The notes under the pieces are model-generated. The model ran no database searches and was not told the DNA's origin. It saw only the letters and a program-made list of their open reading frames with translations. From Lachnospiraceae bacterium UBA7225 (GTDB lineage: Bacteria > Bacillota > Clostridia > Lachnospirales > Lachnospiraceae), in the NCBI GenBank assembly GCA_002473385.1, contig DKTR01000097.1, forward strand, positions 25,304 to 38,946: a stretch of 13,643 nucleotides of DNA, given 5' to 3'. A program made the position numbers and the translations under genes. Below, piece by piece: positions 7,165 through 13,643 of this stretch (positions within the stretch are counted from its first letter, which is position 1; the number at the start of each line of letters is the position of its first letter).

Positions 7165-7893
7165 ATGTCAGGACATTCAAAATTTGCCAATATCAAACAC
7201 AAAAAAGAGAAAAATGATGCAGCAAAGGGCAAAATCTTTACGATTATTGGAAGAGAACTCGCAGTTGCAGTAAAAGAGGGCGGTCCCGATCCGGCAAATA
7301 ACAGCAGACTGCGTGACGTCATTGCGAAGGCAAAGGCAAATAACATGCCGAATGACACGATTGACCGCGGTATCAAGAAGGCGGCGGGCGATGCAAATGC
7401 AGTAAATTATGAGTATGTTTCCTATGAAGGCTACGGTCCGAATGGTATTGCCATCATTGTAGAAGCGCTTACAGACAACAAAAATCGCACGGCAGCAAAC
7501 GTGAGAAGCGCTTTCACAAAGGGCAGCGGCAGCATTGGCACACAGGGCTGCGTATCCTATAGCTTTGATAAAAAAGGCCAGATGATCATCGACAAGGAAG
7601 AATGCGATATGGATGCGGATGATCTGATGATGCTGGCACTTGATGCCGGGGCTGAGGATTTCTCAGAGGAGGATGACAGCTTCGAAATCATTACCGATCC
7701 GGACGATTTTAGTACTGTGCGTGAGGCGCTGGAAAAAGAGGGCATTGCATTTGCTTCCGCAGAGGTGACGATGATCCCGCAGAATTACGTTGCCCTGACT
7801 GATGAGACCGCCATGAAAAATCTGCAGAGAACGCTTGACCTTCTGGACGAAGACGATGATGTGCAGAATGTATATACAAATCTGGAGGAATAA
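7165..7893 (+). CDS. yebC: YebC/PmpR/TACO1-family protein
   Basis: The family was long annotated as transcriptional regulators; more recent work on bacterial and mitochondrial members supports a role at the ribosome, helping translation through proline-rich stretches. The 242 residues are the usual length. The N-terminus has the family signature MSGHSKFANIKHKKEKNDAAKGK (given here only as its start and end, residues 1-3 and 20-23), followed by a GPDPANNSRLRDVIAKAKANNMP helix region and an acidic C-terminal half rich in Asp and Glu. AAGGAG at 7148-7153 overlaps the stop of the CBS protein and serves the ATG at 7165. The downstream gene begins only 3 bases after the stop, with its ribosome binding site inside the last yebC codons, so the two are translationally coupled. 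Whether this is the classical YebC or the second paralogue type (YebC2/YeeI) cannot be fixed by eye. Confidence 0.95.
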   Translation: MSGHSKFANIKHKKEKNDAAKGKIFTIIGRELAVAVKEGGPDPANNSRLRDVIAKAKANNMPNDTIDRGIKKAAGDANAVNYEYVSYEGYGPNGIAIIVEALTDNKNRTAANVRSAFTKGSGSIGTQGCVSYSFDKKGQMIIDKEECDMDADDLMMLALDAGAEDFSEEDDSFEIITDPDDFSTVREALEKEGIAFASAEVTMIPQNYVALTDETAMKNLQRTLDLLDEDDDVQNVYTNLEE

Positions 7894-7896
7894 TCT

Positions 7897-8682
7897 ATGG
7901 CGGAAAACACGTATCTGACTGCGCTGCATGGGATGGAACAGGTGATCCCGGATGCCGGACAGTTTGTTTCCATGTTCTCTAAAAAGAGCTATGGCAGTGC
8001 GTTTGAAAAATACTATGAAGCACACGCAGCTACCTACCAGGCAGTAGAAACAGGCTATAAGAATGCGATCGATAAAACGCAGTATCTGTTCAATATGGCG
8101 CAGGCAGCCGTCGCACCGGCGGTCTCGGCAGTGAATAAGCTGCCCGGCAGATCAAAAAGAGAGAAGGAGCTGATGGACAGCAATCTCTGCATGGTGGTGT
8201 ATGTACTTCCGGGTATTCTCTATTTCAAGGGAGAGTGCTCCGGTCCTCTCGCCGATGAGATCCTCCGGCAATGGAAGGAGCAGTTTCCGAAAACAAACCT
8301 TTCGGCAGCGCCCTTTGAGGAGATTGAATCCGGTTTTCATAAAAAATGGTGCTATATCACGACAGCAGTCTGTGAGACCTTTGGTAAACCGGATGACTGC
8401 TATGAGCTGACGGTGCTGCGTAATTACCGCGATACCTATCTGCAGAATCAGCCTGGCGGCGAAGAGGCGATCCGGGAATACTATGATGTTGCTCCCACCA
8501 TTGTGAAACGCATCAACCGGCAGCCTGACCGGAAAAAAATCTACCGCAGCATCTGGGAGACTTACCTGAATCCCTGCCTCACCATGATTGAAAACGACGA
8601 AAAAGAGTCCTGTAAAGAACTGTATATGGAGATGGTCCGCACTCTGCAGGAGCGCTACTTCTATACGGATCAGAAAAAATAA
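7897..8682 (+). CDS. CFI-box domain protein of unknown function, coupled to yebC
   Basis: I do not know a function. The 261-residue protein has no signal peptide or clear membrane span. The N-terminal part (about 1-125) looks helical, with a Lys/Arg/Glu patch near residues 110-120 (GRSKREKE). From residue 152 comes CYITTAVC (Cys152 to Cys159), then about 14 residues later LRNYRDTYL, then an Arg-Glu-Tyr-Tyr segment followed by APTIVKRIN. This matches the pattern I know as the CFI-box C-terminal domain (Cys-Phe/Tyr-Ile-x-Thr-Ala, then L-x-x-x-RD-x-x-L, then Y-x-x-x-x-P), an uncharacterised module found at the C-terminus of varied bacterial proteins. The final 60 residues are charged helices. 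The ATG at 7897 is 3 bases after yebC, with GGAGG (7884-7888) inside yebC, so expression follows yebC and the promoter at 6198-6226. A redox or metal role for the two cysteines is possible but unproven. Confidence 0.85.
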   Translation: MAENTYLTALHGMEQVIPDAGQFVSMFSKKSYGSAFEKYYEAHAATYQAVETGYKNAIDKTQYLFNMAQAAVAPAVSAVNKLPGRSKREKELMDSNLCMVVYVLPGILYFKGECSGPLADEILRQWKEQFPKTNLSAAPFEEIESGFHKKWCYITTAVCETFGKPDDCYELTVLRNYRDTYLQNQPGGEEAIREYYDVAPTIVKRINRQPDRKKIYRSIWETYLNPCLTMIENDEKESCKELYMEMVRTLQERYFYTDQKK

Positions 8683-8691
8683 TGTACCGTC

Positions 8692-8743
8692 AAAACAGCG
8701 TACAAAAGGATTTCCATGTGAAAACCATTTGCAGGCTGTTTTT
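8692..8743 (+). terminator. Weak candidate terminator after the CFI-box gene
   Basis: AAAACAGC (8692-8699) and GCTGTTTT (8735-8742) are an exact 8-base inverted repeat, and the right arm runs into a T-run (five T at 8739-8743). The loop of 35 bases is much longer than in standard intrinsic terminators, so termination is doubtful. It lies 10 bases after the stop codon, where a terminator for the corC-yebC-CFI unit would be expected. Confidence 0.3.
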
Positions 8744-8746
8744 GTA

Positions 8747-8834
8747 TTGCCGTACATCCGAAGGAAGCTGCCGGTGGCAGCTCCTGTAGGTTGCCATGCA
8801 TCCGAAGGGAACTGCCAGTGGCAGCTCCTGCAGG
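8747..8834 (+). repeat. Two tandem 44-base repeats, each forming a hairpin
   Basis: Copy 1 (8747-8790) and copy 2 (8791-8834) are back to back and identical at 38 of 44 positions; all six differences are transitions. Each begins TTGCC, contains CATCCGAAGG and ends GGCAGCTCCTG-AGG. Copy 1 has a perfect AGCTGCC/GGCAGCT stem (8766-8772 with 8776-8782) with a 3-base loop. Copy 2 has a CTGCC/GGCAG stem (8812-8816 with 8820-8824) that continues after one mismatch. No T-run follows, so they are not standard terminators. They resemble REP-like palindromic intergenic repeats. The frames that read through them on either strand are not genes. Confidence 0.85.
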
Positions 8835-8891
8835 TATAAAACCGGCTGCGGCGGATATACTATGTGCATGATCTGACAAGGAGAACGCACA

Positions 8892-9557
8892 ATGGCAAAT
8901 AATGAGGAAAACAAGAATGAAACCGCAGAAAATAAAGAAGAAAAGTTAAAAGAATTCGGACAGGTGTCGCTGAGTCACAAAATCCATCTGATTACTATAA
9001 TAGGGGAGATAGAAGGACATGAATGCCTGCCCGCAAACACAAAAACTACCAAATACGAGCATATTCTGCCGCAGCTCGCAGCCATTGAGGATAGCAAAGA
9101 GATCGAGGGTGTGCTGATTCTTTTGAATACCGTCGGCGGCGATGTAGAGGCCGGGCTGGCCATCGCAGAGATGATTGCGTCTCTGTCCAAGCCAACTGTT
9201 TCGCTGGTACTTGGCGGAAGCCATTCTATTGGTGTGCCGATTGCTGTATCTGCCGATTATTCCTTTATTGTGGAGACCGGTACCATGGTTATTCATCCGG
9301 TACGCATGAGCGGAACTGTCATCGGGGCACCGCAGACCTACGACTATTTCCGGCAGATGCAGGACCGCATCCTCGGCTTTATTTCCTCCCACTGCAGCGC
9401 TGCCAGAGACCGGCTGGAAGAGCTGATGCTGGACACAGGAATGCTCACGAAAGATCTCGGAACGATACTGGTAGGAAGCCAGGCGGTAGATGAGGGTATT
9501 ATAAACCAGGTTGGCGGTATCAGAGACGCTATGAAAAAAATACACAGTCTGATTTAG
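8892..9557 (+). CDS. tepA: ClpP-like serine protease, TepA/YmfB family
   Basis: TepA is a cytoplasmic ClpP-fold peptidase linked in Bacillus to protein export (translocation-enhancing protein) and to degradation of signal peptides. The 221 residues begin with a Lys/Glu/Asn-rich tail of about 25 residues, then the ClpP-like fold: NTVGGDVEAGLAIAEMI, the catalytic serine Ser112 in GGSHSIGVP and His135 in MVIHPVRM. A likely acid is in the KDLGT segment before GSQAVDEGIIN. The oxyanion-hole glycines are present. The ATG at 8892 has AAGGAG (8878-8883) eight bases upstream. TATACT at 8856-8861 could be a -10 box, but no good -35 accompanies it. In Bacillus the same family lies just upstream of spoIIIE; here uppP is inserted between tepA and ftsK/spoIIIE, so the neighbourhood is partly conserved and supports the assignment. 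Confidence 0.87.
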   Translation: MANNEENKNETAENKEEKLKEFGQVSLSHKIHLITIIGEIEGHECLPANTKTTKYEHILPQLAAIEDSKEIEGVLILLNTVGGDVEAGLAIAEMIASLSKPTVSLVLGGSHSIGVPIAVSADYSFIVETGTMVIHPVRMSGTVIGAPQTYDYFRQMQDRILGFISSHCSAARDRLEELMLDTGMLTKDLGTILVGSQAVDEGIINQVGGIRDAMKKIHSLI

Positions 9558-9560
9558 CGT

Positions 9561-9589
9561 TTGTATCTCCCACAAAAATATGATATACT
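9561..9589 (+). promoter_or_regulatory. Extended -10 promoter upstream of uppP
   Basis: TTGTAT (9561-9566), a 17-base spacer and TATACT (9584-9589) preceded by TG one base earlier (TGaTATACT) form a good vegetative promoter starting 3 bases after the tepA stop. Predicted initiation near 9596 leaves a leader of about 27 bases before uppP, and ftsK is only 25 bases beyond uppP, so both are likely served. Confidence 0.75.
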
Positions 9590-9622
9590 AAATTAGGTTT
9601 TTATTTGCGGGGGAGAAAACAT

Positions 9623-10501
9623 ATGTCTATTTTACAGTCGATATTCCTTGGACTCATCCAGGGCATTACAGAATTTCTGCCGGTCAGCAGTTCCGGCCAT
9701 CTTGCAGTTCTCAGAAATCTTCTTGGAATCAAGATAGAGGACGGGCTTTTGTTTGATGTGCTGCTGCATCTTGGAACTGTAGTTGTCATTATCTGTGTAT
9801 TCCGAAAGGACATTTTGCGGATGCTTCTTGAAGCTTTGCGGATGCTTGCGGATGTCATCTATAATCTTCAGACGAAGGTGCACAACCGCCGTGAGCAGGA
9901 TGCAAAGCGCTGCCGCAAAATTGTACATAACAATTACCGGAAATTTGTCGTCCAGGTGCTGGTTTCCACCATCCCGACAGCTATCATCGGCTATAGCGCG
10001 CGGGATCTTGTAGCGCTTGCGGATCAGACGCTTATCGTTCCGGGTGTCTGCCTGATCTTAAACGCAGGTCTTCTGCTTGTGGCAGACGTTACAGAAGCGG
10101 GGCGCAGGATTCCAAAGGATATCAGCTATACGAATGCCTTCATGATCGGTGTTGCCCAGGGAGTCTCCACGCTCCCCGGTCTGTCGCGCTCCGGCACGAC
10201 CATCGCGGCCTGCCTGATGAGCGGATTTGAAAAAAAATTTGCTGTGAAATATTCTTTTATCATGGCAATTCCGGCAATTCTCGGCGCCGCCTTACTGGAG
10301 CTTTTCAGCATTGATTTTTCCAGGCTTGCCGTGTCACAGTTTTTCATCTATCTTGCCGGGGCGGTTATGGCAGGTATTGCCGGGTATTTCTGCATCCGGA
10401 AGATGCTGGTAGTCGTCCGGAAAAAACGTTTTAAAGGATTTGCTGTATATTGCCTCATCCTCGGCATTGTTGCGATTGCAGGCTATTATATACAGCGCTG
10501 A
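9623..10501 (+). CDS. uppP: Undecaprenyl-diphosphate phosphatase
   Basis: This integral membrane phosphatase converts undecaprenyl diphosphate to undecaprenyl phosphate, recycling the lipid carrier for peptidoglycan and other wall polymers; extra copies give bacitracin resistance (hence BacA). The 292-residue protein has the two family signatures: QGITEFLPVSSSGHL (Glu17, His26) near the N-terminus and PGLSRSGTTIA with Arg189. Several strongly hydrophobic segments follow, including VVVIICVF, LIVPGVCLILNAGLLLVADV, SFIMAIPAILGAALLELF, FIYLAGAVMAGIAGYF and AVYCLILGIVAIAGYYI. A hydrophilic loop of about 45 residues around 70-115 is rich in Lys and Arg and longer than in E. coli UppP. The frame is open from a TTG at 9605, but GGGGAG (9610-9615) seven bases before the ATG at 9623 decides the start. 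Confidence 0.96.
   Translation: MSILQSIFLGLIQGITEFLPVSSSGHLAVLRNLLGIKIEDGLLFDVLLHLGTVVVIICVFRKDILRMLLEALRMLADVIYNLQTKVHNRREQDAKRCRKIVHNNYRKFVVQVLVSTIPTAIIGYSARDLVALADQTLIVPGVCLILNAGLLLVADVTEAGRRIPKDISYTNAFMIGVAQGVSTLPGLSRSGTTIAACLMSGFEKKFAVKYSFIMAIPAILGAALLELFSIDFSRLAVSQFFIYLAGAVMAGIAGYFCIRKMLVVVRKKRFKGFAVYCLILGIVAIAGYYIQR
9814..9847 (+). repeat. 13-base direct repeat inside uppP, period 21
   Basis: TTTGCGGATGCTT occurs at 9814-9826 and again at 9835-9847, exactly 21 bases apart, and GCGGATG recurs at 9848-9854. In frame it encodes LRML-LEA followed by LRML-ADV, a seven-residue step in the hydrophilic loop, as if one heptad had been duplicated. Confidence 0.6.
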
Positions 10502-10526
10502 TCGTTTATGAGGAGAGAATAAATTT

Positions 10527-13514
10527 ATGGAAACAAAAAATAAGAAGGACACGGATTCCCGGAAGCAGCCGTCCCGTACAAAGACGCAAAGCGCACAGAC
10601 AGAAAAAACAGAGAGCGCGGCAAAAGCACGCGGCAAAAAGAAGACAGACAATGGCGCAGGGACGGGCAGCGTAAAAAGGATGGACAGTACGGTAAAGAAA
10701 ACCTCCACGGAGGCAAAAAACAGCAGGAAAACCGCACGTACTGCAAAGAGCAGCGGTAAACCGGAAGCAGAAAAGACCGCGCGCAGACGCGAGATCGATG
10801 TTCCCGATATCCGGCGGGCGCCGGGGACCCCTGTATTTGCGGAAATTTTTCTCTGGATTCTGATAGCCCTGTGTCTGATTCTGTTTCTGAACAATATTTT
10901 TGCTTTTGGTGTGACAGCGCTGGATGCTGTCAGCGGCTTCTTTTTTGGTATATTCGGCGTCTGTGCATTTCTGGCGCCGCTTCTTTTGGTCTTTCTGGCA
11001 GCATTTATCGTTGCTAACCGCGCAAGCCTCCCGTCGTGGGTAAAATCGGGGGCGATTTTTATCCTTTTTCTATGTATCTGCGCGTTAACTGAGCTCTTAT
11101 CGGGAACATTTGACGGTACACGCATATTTTCTGACTATTTCACGGAAGGAAAGGACTACCGCGCAGGCGGCGGTGTTGCCGGAGCGCTCCTGTGCCGGAT
11201 GCTCTGCCCGGTGTTCGGACAGGTCGGAGCATGGATCCTGCTGATCGTTCTGCTGATTATCTGTGCAATCATTATTACCGGGCACTCATTGTTTGACAAT
11301 CTGCGCAGGAATGGCAGCCGCGCTTATCGCCGGGCACGGGCCGACTCCCAGGCAAAGAGAGAGCTGCATGATCTGAAAAAAGAAAGAAATCAGATGGAAA
11401 AACAGCGCCGGATGCAGAAGGAAATCGAAAAGCTGCGCTCCGAAGAAGGAGAAATACAGCTTGAAGTGCGCAGACCGCGCCGCGCCCATATTGTCTCCGG
11501 TGTGATGGAGGACACCCGGCTTGATCCGCATCTGCCTGCCTCCGAAGAAATTCACGAGGTAGTACCGCGCATGTACCGCCGCAGCGGAACAGCTGAAAAT
11601 GGCGGTGCTTTCGCGAAGGCAGAGAGTGTGCCGTCCGGCAGCATGCAGACAGAAGCAGCCCAGGCTAAAGTCAGGATAGCGGATGCATCGTCAGAGGCTT
11701 CGCATCCGGTAAAATCCGGCAGGGCAAAGAAAATGGTGGATTCCGTTAATCCGCAGAAGCCGAAGCAGATGGATTTAAGCTTTACGATCCAGCGGGATGG
11801 TGTTTCAGAAAATGTCGAAATCCCGGCTTTTTCCGTTGCCGAACTGGAATCGGAAAACGGCCGGTCCGGTATCCCGCAAATGCCGGATACGACGCCGCCT
11901 GCCCTAAATACAGCCGTACAGGAGCCTGCGGCAGACCGCCATCCGGCCAGAAATCCCAAATCCTCCCGCGAAGAGCAGGAAAAAGAGCTGGAGGGTGTTG
12001 CGCAGGAGATTGCTCTTTCGGAGGAACAGCCAAAGCCTGCTTATGTATTTCCGCCGCTTGATCTGCTCACAAAACCTTCCCGCGGACGCGGGGACGGAAG
12101 CAACAGTGAGGTGAAGGAAACGGCTGCAAAGCTGCAGCAGACGCTGCACAACTTTGGTGTGAATGTCAATGTAACGAATGTGAGCTGCGGTCCTGCTGTC
12201 ACACGTTATGAGCTTACCCCTGAGCAGGGGGTAAAGGTGAGCCGTATTGTCAACCTTTCCGACGACATCAAGCTGAACCTCGCCGCCTCCGATATCCGTA
12301 TTGAGGCGCCGATCCCCGGCAAATCCGCAGTCGGTATTGAAGTGCCGAATAAGGAAAACAGCGCTGTTCTGCTGCGGGAGCTGCTGGAATCGGAAGAATT
12401 TAAAAATGCAAAATCAAATTTAAGTTTTGCGGTCGGAAAAGACATTGCCGGGAAGGTGGTAGTGGCGGATATTGCCAAAATGCCGCACCTTTTGATTGCC
12501 GGCGCCACCGGTTCCGGAAAATCCGTATGCATCAACACGCTGATTATGAGTATTCTCTACAAGGCGGATCCGGAGGACGTCAAGCTGATTATGATTGACC
12601 CGAAGGTGGTAGAGCTGAGCGTATATAATGGAATTCCGCATCTGTTTATTCCGGTTGTCACTGATCCGAAAAAGGCATCCGGTGCGCTGAACTGGGGTGT
12701 TGCCGAGATGACAGACCGCTATCAGAAATTTGCCGAATGCGGAGTCCGTGATCTTAAGGGCTATAACGAAAAGATTTCACATCTTACTGATGTTCCTGAA
12801 GAGCAGCGGCCGAAGAAGCTGCCGCAGATTGTAATTATCGTAGATGAGCTTGCCGATCTGATGATGGTAGCTCCCGGCGAGGTGGAGGATGCCATCTGCC
12901 GTCTGGCACAGCTTGCACGTGCGGCGGGCATTCACTTAATTATCGCCACACAGCGTCCGTCCGTTAATGTCATCACCGGTCTGATCAAGGCAAACATGCC
13001 CTCCAGAATCGCATTCTCGGTGACGAGCGGCGTTGATTCCCGCACCATTATCGACATGAACGGCGCGGAAAAGCTGCTCGGAAAAGGCGATATGCTCTTT
13101 TATCCGCAGGGCTATCAGAAACCTGCGCGTGTACAGGGAGCTTTTGTCTCCGACAAGGAGGTCGGCAATGTAACCGATTTTCTCACAAAGAAGAACGATG
13201 TTTCCGGTTATAAGCAGGAGATGGAGGAACGTATGACACAGGTAGCGCAGGCATCTGTCTCTTTGCCCGGCGCTTCCGGAGGCGGTAACGAGCTGGATGC
13301 CAACTTTGCAGAGGCGGGAAGATTTATCATTGAAAAGGATAAGGCATCCATCGGTATGCTGCAGAGAGTATTTAAAATCGGCTTTAACCGTGCGGCGCGT
13401 ATCATGGATCAGCTCTCGGATGCCGGCGTTGTCGGACCGGAGGAAGGCACAAAGCCGCGTAAGATTCTGATGACCATGGAAGAATTTGAGAAATATATTG
13501 ATGAATACGTATGA
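10527..13514 (+). CDS. ftsK: DNA translocase FtsK/SpoIIIE with basic N-terminal tail
   Basis: This membrane-anchored hexameric ATPase pumps double-stranded DNA through the division or sporulation septum. The 995 residues fall into five parts. Residues 1-104 are a disordered tail rich in Lys, Thr, Ser, Arg and Ala. Four membrane segments lie near 107-127, 137-163, 174-192 and 232-251. A charged Arg/Glu coiled-coil region spans about 264-310. A long low-complexity linker runs to about 500. The RecA-like motor has Walker A GATGSGKS (659-666) and Walker B IIVDE (Asp773, Glu774), with HLIIATQRPSVNVITG after it. The last 70 residues are the gamma winged helix (RAARIMDQLSDAGVVG) that reads chromosome orientation sequences. 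The ATG at 10527 has AGGAG at 10511-10515. It starts 25 bases after uppP and probably shares its promoter. The nearby tepA favours a SpoIIIE-type role, but FtsK and SpoIIIE cannot be separated safely by sequence alone. Confidence 0.95.
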   Translation: METKNKKDTDSRKQPSRTKTQSAQTEKTESAAKARGKKKTDNGAGTGSVKRMDSTVKKTSTEAKNSRKTARTAKSSGKPEAEKTARRREIDVPDIRRAPGTPVFAEIFLWILIALCLILFLNNIFAFGVTALDAVSGFFFGIFGVCAFLAPLLLVFLAAFIVANRASLPSWVKSGAIFILFLCICALTELLSGTFDGTRIFSDYFTEGKDYRAGGGVAGALLCRMLCPVFGQVGAWILLIVLLIICAIIITGHSLFDNLRRNGSRAYRRARADSQAKRELHDLKKERNQMEKQRRMQKEIEKLRSEEGEIQLEVRRPRRAHIVSGVMEDTRLDPHLPASEEIHEVVPRMYRRSGTAENGGAFAKAESVPSGSMQTEAAQAKVRIADASSEASHPVKSGRAKKMVDSVNPQKPKQMDLSFTIQRDGVSENVEIPAFSVAELESENGRSGIPQMPDTTPPALNTAVQEPAADRHPARNPKSSREEQEKELEGVAQEIALSEEQPKPAYVFPPLDLLTKPSRGRGDGSNSEVKETAAKLQQTLHNFGVNVNVTNVSCGPAVTRYELTPEQGVKVSRIVNLSDDIKLNLAASDIRIEAPIPGKSAVGIEVPNKENSAVLLRELLESEEFKNAKSNLSFAVGKDIAGKVVVADIAKMPHLLIAGATGSGKSVCINTLIMSILYKADPEDVKLIMIDPKVVELSVYNGIPHLFIPVVTDPKKASGALNWGVAEMTDRYQKFAECGVRDLKGYNEKISHLTDVPEEQRPKKLPQIVIIVDELADLMMVAPGEVEDAICRLAQLARAAGIHLIIATQRPSVNVITGLIKANMPSRIAFSVTSGVDSRTIIDMNGAEKLLGKGDMLFYPQGYQKPARVQGAFVSDKEVGNVTDFLTKKNDVSGYKQEMEERMTQVAQASVSLPGASGGGNELDANFAEAGRFIIEKDKASIGMLQRVFKIGFNRAARIMDQLSDAGVVGPEEGTKPRKILMTMEEFEKYIDEYV

Positions 13515-13519
13515 TGCCA

Positions 13520-13580
13520 GGGTCAAAAGGTCTAAACCCACATGAGCCTGCTCATAAGTGGGTGAAAGACCTTGGGACCC
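13520..13580 (+). ncRNA. Long multi-segment hairpin A after ftsK (possible structured RNA)
   Basis: Four nested helices share one axis. GGGTC (13520-13524) pairs with GACCC (13576-13580), AAGGTCT (13527-13533) with AGACCTT (13567-13573), CCCAC (13537-13541) with GTGGG (13558-13562), and ATGAG (13542-13546) with CTCAT (13551-13555) around a CCTG loop. Small A-rich internal loops separate them: AA facing GG, AAA facing TGAA, and a bulged AA. This is 22 Watson-Crick pairs in 61 bases, five bases after the ftsK stop. No T-tract follows, so it is not an ordinary terminator. I do not recognise the family. It may equally be a palindromic repeat element and not an RNA gene. Confidence 0.55.
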
Positions 13581-13582
13581 GC

Positions 13583-13635
13583 CCCGATATGAGCATAAAA
13601 GTGGGATGTATATCCCACGATATGCGAATGTCGGG
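13583..13635 (+). ncRNA. Long multi-segment hairpin B, adjacent to hairpin A
   Basis: CCCGA (13583-13587) pairs with TCGGG (13631-13635), GCATA (13593-13597) with TATGC (13621-13625), and GTGGGAT (13601-13607) with ATCCCAC (13612-13618) around a GTAT loop. Between the outer two helices lie a T-G wobble, two A-T pairs and two facing G-A/A-G mismatches, so the stem is nearly continuous. AAA faces GA in the upper internal loop. It starts 2 bases after hairpin A and ends 8 bases before the window edge. It shares ATGAGC, CATAA and GTGGG with hairpin A in the same order. Confidence 0.55.
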
Positions 13636-13643
13636 CAGGATTG

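Noticed and set aside
8152..8757. 201-codon antisense frame opposite the CFI-box gene
   Set aside because: It overlaps a well-supported plus-strand gene, has no recognisable motif, and its start lies in the repeat region.
8670..8914. Open frames on both strands across the 44-base repeats, with repeated peptide patterns
   Set aside because: The repetition comes from the DNA repeat; there are no good ribosome binding sites, and one frame overlaps the start of tepA in antisense.
10334..11125. 263-codon antisense frame opposite the ftsK N-terminus and uppP end
   Set aside because: It is the shadow of a Lys/Arg-rich coding strand; its product is low-complexity Arg/Phe/Ser-rich without any domain, and the plus-strand genes are certain.
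13601..13618. CRISPR-like repeat: GTGGGAT and ATCCCAC palindrome
   Set aside because: It occurs once only, with no regularly spaced copies and no cas genes.
13515..13643. 5' end of a group II intron, because GGTGAAAGACC (13561-13571) resembles the GGUGAAAGUCC block of intron domain I
   Set aside because: No GUGYG intron start is found at the right distance, the surrounding bases form simple long hairpins, and no reverse transcriptase is in the window. It would need sequence beyond the edge.

Overview
The window looks like a chromosomal housekeeping segment from a low-to-moderate GC anaerobic Firmicute, most likely a member of the Lachnospiraceae (Clostridia). The grounds are the strong AGGAGG-type ribosome binding sites, the use of GTG starts, a redox-sensing Rex repressor, a MazF/NdoA protein next to alanine racemase, a TepA-like ClpP homologue close upstream of a SpoIIIE/FtsK translocase, and the overall style of the proteins. 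The lineage call is an inference from gene content and not from a marker gene. There are no rRNA, tRNA, transposase or phage genes.

Layout. Positions 1-1424 (minus strand) hold the first 474 codons of an ABC-F ATPase that runs off the left edge. All other genes are on the plus strand. lysC (aspartate kinase) follows a divergent intergenic region. A perfect consensus promoter directly after the lysC stop starts a group rex - nnrD (NAD(P)HX dehydratase) - alr (alanine racemase) - mazF/ndoA-like. A second strong promoter, whose -35 box overlaps the mazF stop codon, starts corC-like CBS protein - yebC - a CFI-box protein of unknown function. A 209-base gap then carries two tandem 44-base hairpin repeats. 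It is followed by tepA-like, then a third strong promoter before uppP (undecaprenyl-diphosphate phosphatase) and ftsK/spoIIIE. The last 124 bases hold two long, multi-segment hairpins that look like a structured RNA or a palindromic repeat element.

How the genes fit together. Rex senses NADH/NAD+ and NnrD repairs damaged NAD(P)H, so the first group starts with a redox-cofactor theme. Alr supplies D-alanine and UppP recycles the lipid carrier, both for peptidoglycan. TepA, UppP and FtsK/SpoIIIE sit at or in the membrane. YebC acts on translation, as does the ABC-F protein.

Most of the window is ordinary core genome. The parts that core gene families do not explain are the double-hairpin element at the right edge (13520-13635), the 44-base tandem hairpin repeat (8747-8834), the MazF toxin gene with no antitoxin gene beside it and its ribosome binding site inside an inverted repeat, and the CFI-box gene coupled to yebC. 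I did not find evidence for a complete new multi-gene system.
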